In this document: piece after piece, positions 16,621 through 24,606 of the stretch | Layout of the letters: every line of letters begins with the position of its first letter | Position numbering within the stretch: position 1 is the first letter of the stretch | From: Dactylosporangium fulvum | GTDB lineage: Bacteria > Actinomycetota > Actinomycetes > Mycobacteriales > Micromonosporaceae | Assembly (NCBI RefSeq): GCF_025137375.1 | Contig: NZ_CP073720.1 | Span: 2,938,501 to 3,002,500 of the forward strand | Length of the DNA: 64,000 nucleotides | Direction of reading: 5' to 3' | Translations under genes and position numbers: made by a program | Notes under the pieces: model-generated | Seen by the model: only the letters and a program-made list of their open reading frames with translations | What the model was told of the DNA's origin: nothing | The model's database searches: none

Positions 16621-17548
16621 CGCCGGTCGTTTCGCCCGCCGGGCGGCGATCGCGGTGGTGCAGCTGTGGGGTGCGGCGACGCTGTGCTTCGCCATGCTGC
16701 ACCTGATCCCGGGCGACCCGGTCGACATCATCATGGGCAACCAGGCCCTGGTGTCACCGGAGCTCAAGGACCAGGTCCGCGCCGAGTACGGGCTTGCCGA
16801 CCCGCCCGGTGTGCAGTACGCCCGGCTGCTGGGCGATCTCGCCCGTGGTGACCTGGGCACCTCCTACCAGCTGCAGCGGCCGGTCCTGGACGCGCTCGTC
16901 GAGCAACTGCTGCCGACCGTGCAGCTGGCCGCCGCCGCGCTGGTGCTGGCGATACTGCTCGCGGTGTGCGCGGCGGTGCTGGTGCCGGAGCGGCACCGTC
17001 TCGCCCGCCTGCTGTTCTCCGGCTTCGAGATGGTCGCCGTGTCGCTGCCGCAGTACTGGCTGGGCATCCTGCTGATCACCTTCCTGTCGCTGCGCTGGCA
17101 CGTCTTCCCGGTGATCGAGGCAGGCACCTGGCGCAGTCTCGTGCTGCCGGCCGTCGCCGTCGCCCTGCCGATCGCCGGGACGCTCGGGCAGGTGATGCGG
17201 GAGGAGATGGACGCCGCACTCGCGCAGCCGTTCGTCACCTCCGCACGAGCGCGCGGTGCCGGGGAACTGGCCGTGCGGACCGGGCACGCCCTGCGGCACT
17301 GCCTGGTGCCGGCCACGACACTCACCGGCTGGTTCGTGGGGAGCCTGCTCGGCGGGTCGGTCCTCATCGAACAGGTCTTCGGCCGGCCCGGGCTCGGCCA
17401 GGTGGCGCTGACCGCGGTGACGAACAAGGACATCCCGATGGTCACCGGAGTGGTGATGCTGGCCGCGGCGGTGTACGTCGTGGTGAACCTGCTGGTCGAG
17501 CTGTCGTACCTCGTCGTCGATCCCAGGCTGCGTCGCGATGGCCGCTAG
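16604..17548 (+). CDS. ABC transporter permease (DppB-like)
   Basis: The product is about 314 residues; the start is taken at a GTG 17 bp inside the upstream gene. The N-terminal helix is followed by the conserved FAMLHLIPGDPVDIIMG and LARGDLGTSYQL segments of DppB/OppB permeases. The EAA-type cytoplasmic loop (FVTSARARGAGELAVRTGHALRHCLVP) and the GSVLIEQVFGRPGLGQ segment follow. Six TM helices are predicted. It forms the membrane channel with the next gene product. Confidence 0.9.
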   Translation: MLTRRDAGRFARRAAIAVVQLWGAATLCFAMLHLIPGDPVDIIMGNQALVSPELKDQVRAEYGLADPPGVQYARLLGDLARGDLGTSYQLQRPVLDALVEQLLPTVQLAAAALVLAILLAVCAAVLVPERHRLARLLFSGFEMVAVSLPQYWLGILLITFLSLRWHVFPVIEAGTWRSLVLPAVAVALPIAGTLGQVMREEMDAALAQPFVTSARARGAGELAVRTGHALRHCLVPATTLTGWFVGSLLGGSVLIEQVFGRPGLGQVALTAVTNKDIPMVTGVVMLAAAVYVVVNLLVELSYLVVDPRLRRDGR

Positions 17549-18374
17549 GCAGACCCGGCGGCTGCCGGTCACGGTCGTCATGGCTACGTTGGTGGTCCTC
17601 GTCGTCACCGCTGCGGCGGTCATGCCGCACCTGTTCACCGGCCACGACCCCAACGCGACCGACCCGCTCGCCTCGTTCCGCCCACCGGGCGCCGACCACC
17701 TGTTCGGCACCGACCAGCTCGGCCGGGACCTGTTCGCCCGTGCTGTCCACGGCGCCCGGCACTCGCTGCGCATCGCCGCGGGCGCCACGCTGGTCGCGCT
17801 GCTCGTCGCGGTGCCGGTCGGCGTGCTCGCCGCCCTCGGCGGCCGGCTGGCCGACCTCGTCGTCTCCCGCGTGCTCGACGTGCTGCTGTCGTTCCCGGCG
17901 CTGCTGCTCGCCCTCGTCGTCGTGACGATCGTCGGGCGCGGCGAGCTGAGCCTGCTCGTGGCGATCGGACTGGCCGACATGCCCGGTTATGCGCGGCTGT
18001 TGCGCTCCCGGCTGCTGGTGGTCCGTCACGCCGGTTACGTCGAGGCCGCCACCGGGCTCGGCGTGGGGCCGTGGACCTCGCTCTGGCGGCACATCCTGCC
18101 CAACGCGGTGGGCCCGCTGCTCGTGATGGCGACGCTCGGGTTCGGCGTGGCGGTGATCTTCGCGTCCGGGCTGAGCTTCCTCGGGCTGGGCACGCAACCG
18201 CCGACGCCCGAATGGGGCGCGATGCTCGCCGAGGGCCGCTCCACGCTGGCCGTCGCCTGGTGGGCCGGGGTCTTCCCCGGCCTGCTGATCACCGTCACCG
18301 CCGTCGCGGTGACCATCCTGGGCCGGGCACTGCGCACCCGCTTCGGCGTCGGCGCGGTCCGTGGCGGCCGATGA
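17538..18374 (+). CDS. ABC transporter permease (DppC-like)
   Basis: The product is 278 residues and overlaps the upstream permease by 11 bp. It has the DppC landmarks HLFGTDQLGRDLFARAVHGARHSL, the EAA loop (YVEAATGLGVGPWTSLWRHILPNAVGPL) and GLSFLGLGTQPPTPEWGAML. It pairs with the preceding permease. It overlaps the following TPR gene by ATGA. Confidence 0.92.
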   Translation: MAARQTRRLPVTVVMATLVVLVVTAAAVMPHLFTGHDPNATDPLASFRPPGADHLFGTDQLGRDLFARAVHGARHSLRIAAGATLVALLVAVPVGVLAALGGRLADLVVSRVLDVLLSFPALLLALVVVTIVGRGELSLLVAIGLADMPGYARLLRSRLLVVRHAGYVEAATGLGVGPWTSLWRHILPNAVGPLLVMATLGFGVAVIFASGLSFLGLGTQPPTPEWGAMLAEGRSTLAVAWWAGVFPGLLITVTAVAVTILGRALRTRFGVGAVRGGR

Positions 18375-19696
18375 CCCACCTGGAAGGCACGACGATGCAG
18401 ACCGATCGATACGGGCAGACCGTGTCCACCGCCGACCCGGATGCCGCGGCGGCGTACTTCGAGGCCGTCGACCAGTACCTGGCCCTGGACGGCTCCGCCG
18501 CCGACGGCTTCGCCCGCGCCGTGGAACTGGACCCAGGGCTCGCGGTGGCGCACCTCGGGCTCGGGCTGAGCCTCGCCTCGGCGGGCCGCGACACCGAGGC
18601 CCGGGACGCGTTCACCGCCGCGGTGCGGCTGCGCCGGGAAGGCGCGGACCGGCTCGACCCGCGTGAGGCTCACCAGATCGATCTCGTCACGGCGCCGCCG
18701 GCGCACCTGGCCGCGTTCGCCGAGCACCTCGACCGGCACCCGGGGGACCTGCTGGTGCTGGGTTTCGCCGCGGGGCTGCTCAGCACCCGGCGGATCGCGG
18801 CCGGCACCGGCCGGGAGGGGGTGCTGGATCTCGCCGCCCGCTCCAGCGCCGTGTTCCCCGACGACTGGGCGCTCGCCGGGATCTGCTCGCTCGAGCTCGA
18901 GGAGGCGTGGCAGTTCGCCGCGGCCGAGACGGCCGCCGAACTGTCGCTGCGCGACCGGCCGGACAACCGGGCCGCCTGCCACGGCTACGTCCACGTCCTG
19001 CACGAGACCGGCCGCATCGCACAGGCGGAGTCGTTCCTGGAGGGCTGGTTCGACACCCGCCACCCCCGCTCGCCGCTGCAGACCCACCTGCGCTGGCACC
19101 ACGCGCTCGTCGCGCTGGAGCGCGACGACGCCGAACTCGGCCTGCACCGCTACCACGCCGCCATCGATCCGCAGGTCTCCAGCCAGCGGACCACCCTGGT
19201 CGACAGCGCCGCCGTGCTGTGGCGGCTGCGGATCGACGGCCACGGCGACCTGCCGTGGTCACCGGTGGCCGAGCTCGCCCGCACGCAGGTGCACGGACCA
19301 CGCAGCGGGCTGTTCGACGTGCACGCCGCCCTCGCCCTGGCCGTCGCCGACCACGCCACGCTGCACACCCTCCGCGCCGCGTGGCGGGCCGAAACCACCC
19401 GCCCCAACCGGGACGTCATCGTCGCCGTCCTGGACGGTGTCGCCGCACACGGCGAGGGCCGCTTCGACGCGGCCGCGCAGCACATCGGCGGCGTCCTGGC
19501 CGCGGTGAGCCTGGTCGGTGGCAGCCGCCTGCAGCAGGACATCGTCGTCGACACCCTCTGCGACGCGCTGGCCCGCAGCGGGGACCCGGGCCGGGCCGCG
19601 GACATCCTCGAGGACCGCAAACGGCGCCGCCGGTCACAGCGTGACGAGCGCTGGATCGCCGAGCTGCGCCGGCAGGCCGCGGCGGCGCAGCGGTGA
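18371..19696 (+). CDS. Tetratricopeptide-repeat protein (TTC38-like)
   Basis: The product is 441 residues, all helical in pattern, with a first TPR-like pair at about 35-90 (FARAVELDPGLAVAHLGLGLSLASAGRDTEA). The segment RPDNRAACHGYVHVLHETGRIAQAESFLEGW resembles the TTC38 family, where a conserved HxxHxxxE-like arrangement is found. Members often sit in catabolic operons but have no proven activity. ATG at 18371 overlaps the permease stop; ATG at 18395 has a better Shine-Dalgarno (GGAAGG) and could be the true start. It lies between permease and ATPase genes, so is probably co-expressed with the transporter. Confidence 0.8.
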   Translation: MTHLEGTTMQTDRYGQTVSTADPDAAAAYFEAVDQYLALDGSAADGFARAVELDPGLAVAHLGLGLSLASAGRDTEARDAFTAAVRLRREGADRLDPREAHQIDLVTAPPAHLAAFAEHLDRHPGDLLVLGFAAGLLSTRRIAAGTGREGVLDLAARSSAVFPDDWALAGICSLELEEAWQFAAAETAAELSLRDRPDNRAACHGYVHVLHETGRIAQAESFLEGWFDTRHPRSPLQTHLRWHHALVALERDDAELGLHRYHAAIDPQVSSQRTTLVDSAAVLWRLRIDGHGDLPWSPVAELARTQVHGPRSGLFDVHAALALAVADHATLHTLRAAWRAETTRPNRDVIVAVLDGVAAHGEGRFDAAAQHIGGVLAAVSLVGGSRLQQDIVVDTLCDALARSGDPGRAADILEDRKRRRRSQRDERWIAELRRQAAAAQR

Positions 19697-21279
19697 CCGC
19701 GCCCGTGGCCCTGGAGGCCGACGACCTACACGTCACGTTCCGCACCGGCACCGGCACCGTCGAAGCGGTACGCGGGATCAGCTTCGCCCTGCACGCCGGT
19801 CAGTGCCTGGCGATCGTCGGAGAATCCGGATCGGGCAAGAGCGCCACCGCCCGAGCGCTGCTCGGCCTGGCCGGTCCGAACGCCACCGTGACCGCCGGCG
19901 CGCTGCGCCTGGCCGGGAGGAACCTCACCGAGCTCTCCGAACGCCAGTGGCGCCAGGTCCGGGGCCGCGACATCGGCCTGGTCCTGCAGGACGCCCTCGG
20001 CTCACTGAACCCGCTGCACCGGGTGCGTCGCGACGTCGGTGAGCCGTTGCGCCGCCACCGGCTGGTCCCGCGCGGGCTGCGCGAGACCCGGGTCGTCGAC
20101 GCACTCACCGGTGCCGGGGTGCCCGAGCCGCGGCTGCGCGCCGCGCAGTATCCGCACCAGCTCTCCGGCGGCCTGCGGCAACGAGCCCTGATCGCCTCCG
20201 CGGTGATCGCCGCGCCGCCGGTCCTCGTCGTCGACGAGCCCACCACCGCGCTCGACGTGACCGTACAGGCACAGGTGCTGACCCTGCTGGAGGAGCTCAA
20301 GGCGGGCGGCACCGCACTGCTGATGATCAGCCATGACCTGGCCGTGGTCGGCCGGATGGCCGACCACATCCTGGTGATGCGCGACGGGGTGATCGTCGAG
20401 TCCGGCAACCCGGACGCCGTGCTCGGCGCGGCCCGGCACCCCTACACCCAGCGGCTGCTCGCCGCCGTCCCTTCCGCACGCCCCGGCCGGCCGAAGCCGG
20501 GACCGGCGGGGGAGCCCCTCCTGGAGGTGCGCGAGGTCACCAAGCGGTACCGCCAACCGGACGGAACCCTGCGCGACGCCGTGCATGACGTGTCGTTCAC
20601 CGTGGCGGGCGGCCGTACCCTCGGGATCGTCGGCGAGTCCGGCTCCGGCAAGAGCACCGTGGCACGCATCGCCCTCGGCCTGCTGCGCCCCGACGCCGGC
20701 GAGGTCCGTTTCGCCGGCGCGGCGTGGAGCACCCTGCGGGAACGCGAGCGCCGCCCGAGCCGCGGCCGGATCCAGCTCATCCATCAGGACCCGCTCGGCG
20801 CGTTCGACCCGCGGTTCACCACCGCCCAGGTCGTCGGCGAGGCCCTGCACGGGCTGCCCGATCCGGCCGCCCGGCGGCGCCGGGTGACCGATCTGCTGGA
20901 GACCGTCGGACTGCCGGCGGCTCTCGCCGAGCGCCGGCCCGCCGAGATGTCCGGCGGCCAGCGGCAGCGTGTGGCCATCGCCCGGGCCCTGGCACCCGGG
21001 CCGGACCTGCTGGTCTGTGACGAACCGGTGTCGGCGCTGGACGTGTCGATCCAGGCGCAGATCCTCGACCTGCTCGCCGAGCTGCAGGCGACGCGGGGGC
21101 TGGCGATGCTGTTCATCTCCCACGATCTCGGCGTCATCCGGTACCTCAGCGACGACGTCCTGGTGATGAAGGACGGCGACGTCGTCGAGCGCGGCCCGGT
21201 CGACGACGTCTTCGAACGCCCGCAGCACCCCTACACCCGGCAACTGCTCGCCGCCGTGCCGCGTCTGCCCGTGTACTGA
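19693..21279 (+). CDS. Fused double ATPase of a Dpp/Opp-type ABC transporter
   Basis: The product is 528 residues with two complete nucleotide-binding domains. The first has Walker A GESGSGKSAT, signature LSGGLRQRA and Walker B VLVVDEPTTALD. The second has Walker A GESGSGKSTV, signature MSGGQRQRVAIA and LLVCDEPVSALD. It corresponds to DppD and DppF joined in one chain and energises the two permeases upstream. The GTG start overlaps the TPR gene stop. It is the last gene of the locus. Confidence 0.93.
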   Translation: MTAPVALEADDLHVTFRTGTGTVEAVRGISFALHAGQCLAIVGESGSGKSATARALLGLAGPNATVTAGALRLAGRNLTELSERQWRQVRGRDIGLVLQDALGSLNPLHRVRRDVGEPLRRHRLVPRGLRETRVVDALTGAGVPEPRLRAAQYPHQLSGGLRQRALIASAVIAAPPVLVVDEPTTALDVTVQAQVLTLLEELKAGGTALLMISHDLAVVGRMADHILVMRDGVIVESGNPDAVLGAARHPYTQRLLAAVPSARPGRPKPGPAGEPLLEVREVTKRYRQPDGTLRDAVHDVSFTVAGGRTLGIVGESGSGKSTVARIALGLLRPDAGEVRFAGAAWSTLRERERRPSRGRIQLIHQDPLGAFDPRFTTAQVVGEALHGLPDPAARRRRVTDLLETVGLPAALAERRPAEMSGGQRQRVAIARALAPGPDLLVCDEPVSALDVSIQAQILDLLAELQATRGLAMLFISHDLGVIRYLSDDVLVMKDGDVVERGPVDDVFERPQHPYTRQLLAAVPRLPVY

Positions 21280-21419
21280 CACGGGACCGCCGCCCGTCGT
21301 CAGGGCTCGACGTTCGGCGGGGACCGCATGCGGCCGGGCGTTTCGTCGCAGGATGTCGGGGAAATGACGCCGACAGCTGTGGACGTCGCGCAGCTCGCGG
21401 TTCGGGAAGGAATGGCATC

Positions 21420-21683
21420 GTGACGACCGTGAAGGGCCAAACCGACCCGGAACAGCTGCGGGCGGAGATCGCCAGGACCCGCGCCGCGCTGGGCGAGACG
21501 GTCGCGGCGCTGGTGGCGAAGACCGACGTGAAGGCCCGTACGAAGGCGGCCGCCGGCCAGGCCGTCGACCGGGCCAGACGACGGATCGGCACCGCGGGCG
21601 CCGCAACGGCGATGGTCGCTGTCGGTCTCGCCGCCGCCGCGGGGCTGGTGGTGGTGCTCGTACGACGCGGGCGGTGGTCGTAA
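21420..21683 (+). CDS. DUF3618 small membrane protein
   Basis: The product is 87 residues from a GTG preceded by GGGAAGGA. DPEQLRAEIARTRAALGETVAALVAKTDVKARTK is the DUF3618 helix (residues about 8-42), followed by one TM helix (AMVAVGLAAAAGLVVVLV) and a basic tail. DUF3618 proteins often accompany holin-like membrane proteins in actinobacteria and are thought to sit at the membrane. Function is unknown. No such partner is adjacent here. Confidence 0.85.
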   Translation: MTTVKGQTDPEQLRAEIARTRAALGETVAALVAKTDVKARTKAAAGQAVDRARRRIGTAGAATAMVAVGLAAAAGLVVVLVRRGRWS

Positions 21684-21792
21684 CGGCGTGACCGGGCCAG
21701 GGGACATGTTCGGTGCCGCGGTGACAAATGTCAGTGGCGGTCGTGGATCGATGGCCGGTGCACCGCGGCGGCGGCGAACCCAGAATGGGGCC

Positions 21793-22191
21793 ATGGGCCT
21801 GGTGAAGAACATCATGATCAAAGTCCACAAGCGCAGCGGGGACCGGTTCGCCGGGATGGACCTGTTGTACCTCACCACCGTCGGGGCCAAGAGCGGCAAG
21901 GAGCGGGTCTCGCCCGTGGCCCGCTTCGCCGACGGCGACGACGCCTGGTTGGTCGTGGCGTCCAACGGCGGCGCCGACCGGCATCCCAGCTGGTACCACA
22001 ACCTGCGGGCGCACCCGGATCAGGTCTGGGTCGAGGTGGGCGGCCGGCGCATCCATGCCCGCGTCGAGCAGTTGGAGGGCGAGCGCCGCCGTGCCGCACT
22101 CGAGCGCATCGTGGCCGGCCAGCCGCGCTTCGGGGGGTACCAGCGCAAGACCGACCGGGCACTGCCGGTGCTGCGCTTGTCGGGCGAGTAA
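21793..22191 (+). CDS. Deazaflavin (F420)-dependent nitroreductase family protein
   Basis: The product is 132 residues from the ATG at 21793, chosen because MGLVKNIMIKVHKRSG matches the usual N-terminus and the upstream 35 codons are low-complexity. The split-barrel core contains LTTVGAKSGKERVSPVARF and VVASNGGADRHPSWYHNLRAHPD, characteristic of Ddn-like F420H2-dependent reductases. Family members reduce nitroimidazoles or quinones, giving protection against oxidative stress. It points to an F420-producing host. Confidence 0.88.
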   Translation: MGLVKNIMIKVHKRSGDRFAGMDLLYLTTVGAKSGKERVSPVARFADGDDAWLVVASNGGADRHPSWYHNLRAHPDQVWVEVGGRRIHARVEQLEGERRRAALERIVAGQPRFGGYQRKTDRALPVLRLSGE

Positions 22192-22287
22192 CGGTCGGGC
22201 CTCACCCGCTGGAGGAGGCTGAGGGTGATCGCCGAGCTTGCGCAGGAGCCGCCTGAGAACGACGGGCGACACCCCGACCGCTGCTGC

Positions 22288-22331
22288 CTCGGCCCGCCGC
22301 TGGTGGGTCCAGGCAGCAGCGGCGGGCCGAG
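22288..22331. terminator. Terminator hairpin between convergent genes
   Basis: A perfect 15-bp inverted repeat (CTCGGCCCGCCGCTG at 22288-22302, complement at 22317-22331) lies between the ends of the nitroreductase and MFS genes. A competing TGCTGCCT/AGGCAGCA pairing is possible. Confidence 0.75.
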
Positions 22332-22343
22332 TGTGCTCGCCCG

Positions 22344-23885
22344 CTACGCCCCGACCCGTCCCTGACGGCGGGCCGGGATCAGCAGTGCCAGCAGCGCGCT
22401 GAGGAGCGCGATGCCGGCGCCGATCCACATGACTGTGTGCATGCCGGACATGAATGCGTGTTCCGTGGCACGGGTGATCGTGGCGGCCAGATCGTTCATC
22501 TGCGCGCCGAGTGGTGCGATGCCCTGTTCGGCCAGGCCCATGTGGGTGACCACCTGTTCCGCGATCGCATCGGGGACGTCGGCGCTGTCGAGTTCCGCCG
22601 GCAGCGTCCGCGCGACGATCGTGGCGATCACCGTCCCGAACACCGTGGTGCCGAGCACACCACCGAGTTGGTTCGCAGTGGTCTGCAGGCCACCCGCGAC
22701 TCCGCCGTGCTGCACGGGAGCCGTCCCGACGACGGCCTCGGTCCCGGCGACCACGACCATCCCCATGCCGAGGCCCAGCAGGACCAGGCACGGCCACTGC
22801 CGGCTGTAGGGGGAGTCCGCGGACAGGCCGACCAGCCCGAAGAAGCTCGCCGCGAGCAGCGCCATCCCGAGGGCCAGCGGCCAGCGTGAACCCAGTCGCT
22901 CGGTCAGGCGTCCGCCCAGCGGCGAGCTGACCATGAACATCGCCATCAGCGGCAACAGGCGGACACCGGTCTCCAGCGGCGTGTAGCCGTTCACGTTCTG
23001 CATGTAGAGGCCGATGGAGAACAGCACTCCGTACAGTGCGACGTTCCCGGTCACCAGCAGCACGACACCCACCGACAAGGCCCGGGAACGAAACAGCGAC
23101 AGCGGAAGGAGCGGCGCCGAGAAGCGGCGTTGCCGGATCACAAACCCGGCCAGGAGTACCAGCGCTGCGACCGCGCCGGCCGCCCAGCGCCACCATCCGC
23201 GCCCAGGTGTGCCGGTCAACGCCCACACCAGCACGAACAACGCCCCGGCCAGCACGCCGGCGCCGACGATGTCGAACCGGTCGCGGCCCGGGGCGCGGCT
23301 CTCGTCGGCCCACCGGACCGCCAACGCGGCGGCGGCCAACCCGATCGGGACGTTCACCACGAAGATCGCCGACCAGGACAAGTACTCCACCAGCAACCCG
23401 CCGACGATCGGTCCGGCGGCGGCGGCCAGCGCTGATGCGGCACTCCACATCCCGATGGCACGGTTCAACTCGGACGACGGGAACGTCGACCTCAGGATCG
23501 CAAGTGTGTTCGGCACCAGGCACGCCCCGGCAAGTCCCTGCAGCACGCGGAAAGCAATCAGTGCGGCAGTCGACGGTGCCAGGCCGCACCCGAGGGACGC
23601 GATCGCGAAACCGGCGACGCCGATCACGAAGAGTTTGCGCCGGCCGAACCTGTCGCCGAGCTTGCCGCCGACGATCAACGTCACCGCCAGCGCGAGAAGG
23701 TAGCCGTTGGTCACCCACTGCAGGCCGGTCATCGACGAGCCGAGGTCGCGGGCGATCGTCGGGTTGGCGATGTGGACCACGGTGCCGTCCAGACTGACCA
23801 TCACCACACCCAGCGCCACCGCGACGAGGGTCATCCGTTGCTTCCGCCTCGACGGGCTGATGCCCGTTGTTTCGATCACGCTCAC
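22344..23885 (-). CDS. MFS multidrug exporter, 14-TM DHA2 (EmrB/QacA) family
   Basis: The product is about 513 residues. It has fourteen hydrophobic segments, the motif-C-like region (GVVMVSLDGTVVHIANPTIARDL) and motif A (GGKLGDRFGRRKLFVIGV), typical of DHA2 drug/proton antiporters. A longer frame reaches 23924, but this would place the operator repeats inside the gene. GTG at 23885 or 23879 is preferred because GGAGGA lies immediately upstream. It is divergent from a TetR gene with tandem operators between them, so expression is probably induced by the TetR ligand. Confidence 0.9.
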   Translation of the reverse strand: MSVIETTGISPSRRKQRMTLVAVALGVVMVSLDGTVVHIANPTIARDLGSSMTGLQWVTNGYLLALAVTLIVGGKLGDRFGRRKLFVIGVAGFAIASLGCGLAPSTAALIAFRVLQGLAGACLVPNTLAILRSTFPSSELNRAIGMWSAASALAAAAGPIVGGLLVEYLSWSAIFVVNVPIGLAAAALAVRWADESRAPGRDRFDIVGAGVLAGALFVLVWALTGTPGRGWWRWAAGAVAALVLLAGFVIRQRRFSAPLLPLSLFRSRALSVGVVLLVTGNVALYGVLFSIGLYMQNVNGYTPLETGVRLLPLMAMFMVSSPLGGRLTERLGSRWPLALGMALLAASFFGLVGLSADSPYSRQWPCLVLLGLGMGMVVVAGTEAVVGTAPVQHGGVAGGLQTTANQLGGVLGTTVFGTVIATIVARTLPAELDSADVPDAIAEQVVTHMGLAEQGIAPLGAQMNDLAATITRATEHAFMSGMHTVMWIGAGIALLSALLALLIPARRQGRVGA

Positions 23886-23897
23886 CCATCCTCCAAG

Positions 23898-23934
23898 TGA
23901 TACACGCTGTATCAGTTGTGACACGTTGTATCAT
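23898..23934. promoter_or_regulatory. Tandem TetR operators and leaderless promoter
   Basis: TGATACA-CGC-TGTATCA (23898-23914) is a perfect palindrome. A second copy with three mismatches is at 23917-23933 (TGTGACACGTTGTATCA), so the centres are 19 bp apart. The second overlaps TATCAT (23929-23934), the likely -10 of the TetR gene, which ends 6 nt before its GTG. Both copies also lie directly upstream of the exporter start. Confidence 0.75.
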
Positions 23935-23940
23935 TTACTG

Positions 23941-24543
23941 GTGGGCGACGCCAGTGATCTCAACTCGACCGAACAGGCATTGCGGTTGGACGCCCGGCGC
24001 AACCGGGACGCGGTGCTGGCCGCGGCGATCCGGATACTCGCGACCGACCCGGAGGCGAGCATGCGGCAGATCGCCGCGGAGTCCGGCGTGGCGCGAGTCA
24101 CCGTCTATCGGCACTTTCCGACCCGTGAACACCTCATCCAGGCGCTCATCGACCTTGTCGTCGAGGAGGAGCGGGCCGTCGTCACGACCGCGATCACACC
24201 GGCTGCCACGGCCGCCGAAGTCTTCGATCGCCTTGGCCCTGGGATCATCCGGGTGGGTGAACGCTACCGGTTCCTGGACAACCGTCCCGGCAGCGTCACC
24301 GACGCGCCGCTGCGCCGCCCTGCGGCCGACGAGCCGCTGCTGATGTGGCTGACCGAGGCCGCCGAGCGGGACGAAATCCGCACCGACCTCCCGCCCGAAT
24401 GGATGTACGCGATGATCCATGGACTCGGCCGCGCGGCCAACGAGGAAGTGCTGGTCGGACGCACAACCGCCGGCGAAGCCGGTCAGCTGCTCGCCCACAC
24501 GCTGACACACGCCTTCGTCGCCGGCCGGGACGGTTCGGCGTGA
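23941..24543 (+). CDS. TetR-family transcriptional repressor
   Basis: The product is 200 residues. The N-terminal helix-turn-helix (about 15-65: ATDPEASMRQIAAESGVARVTVYRHFPTREHLIQAL) is typical TetR. The C-terminal ligand domain is variable. GTG at 23941 is 6 nt downstream of a -10-like TATCAT, suggesting a leaderless message. It is divergent from the DHA2 exporter and probably represses both itself and the exporter through the tandem operators. Confidence 0.9.
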   Translation: MGDASDLNSTEQALRLDARRNRDAVLAAAIRILATDPEASMRQIAAESGVARVTVYRHFPTREHLIQALIDLVVEEERAVVTTAITPAATAAEVFDRLGPGIIRVGERYRFLDNRPGSVTDAPLRRPAADEPLLMWLTEAAERDEIRTDLPPEWMYAMIHGLGRAANEEVLVGRTTAGEAGQLLAHTLTHAFVAGRDGSA

Positions 24544-24606
24544 CGCCCGACGAGCCGCGCGGCACGCGACCGTGAGCGTGTCGATCCGCCGGGCCGACCC
24601 GGAGGG

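Noticed and set aside
20002-23934. Very long minus-strand open frame spanning several plus-strand genes
   Set aside because: It is arginine/glycine-rich and low in structure, an antisense shadow of GC-rich genes.
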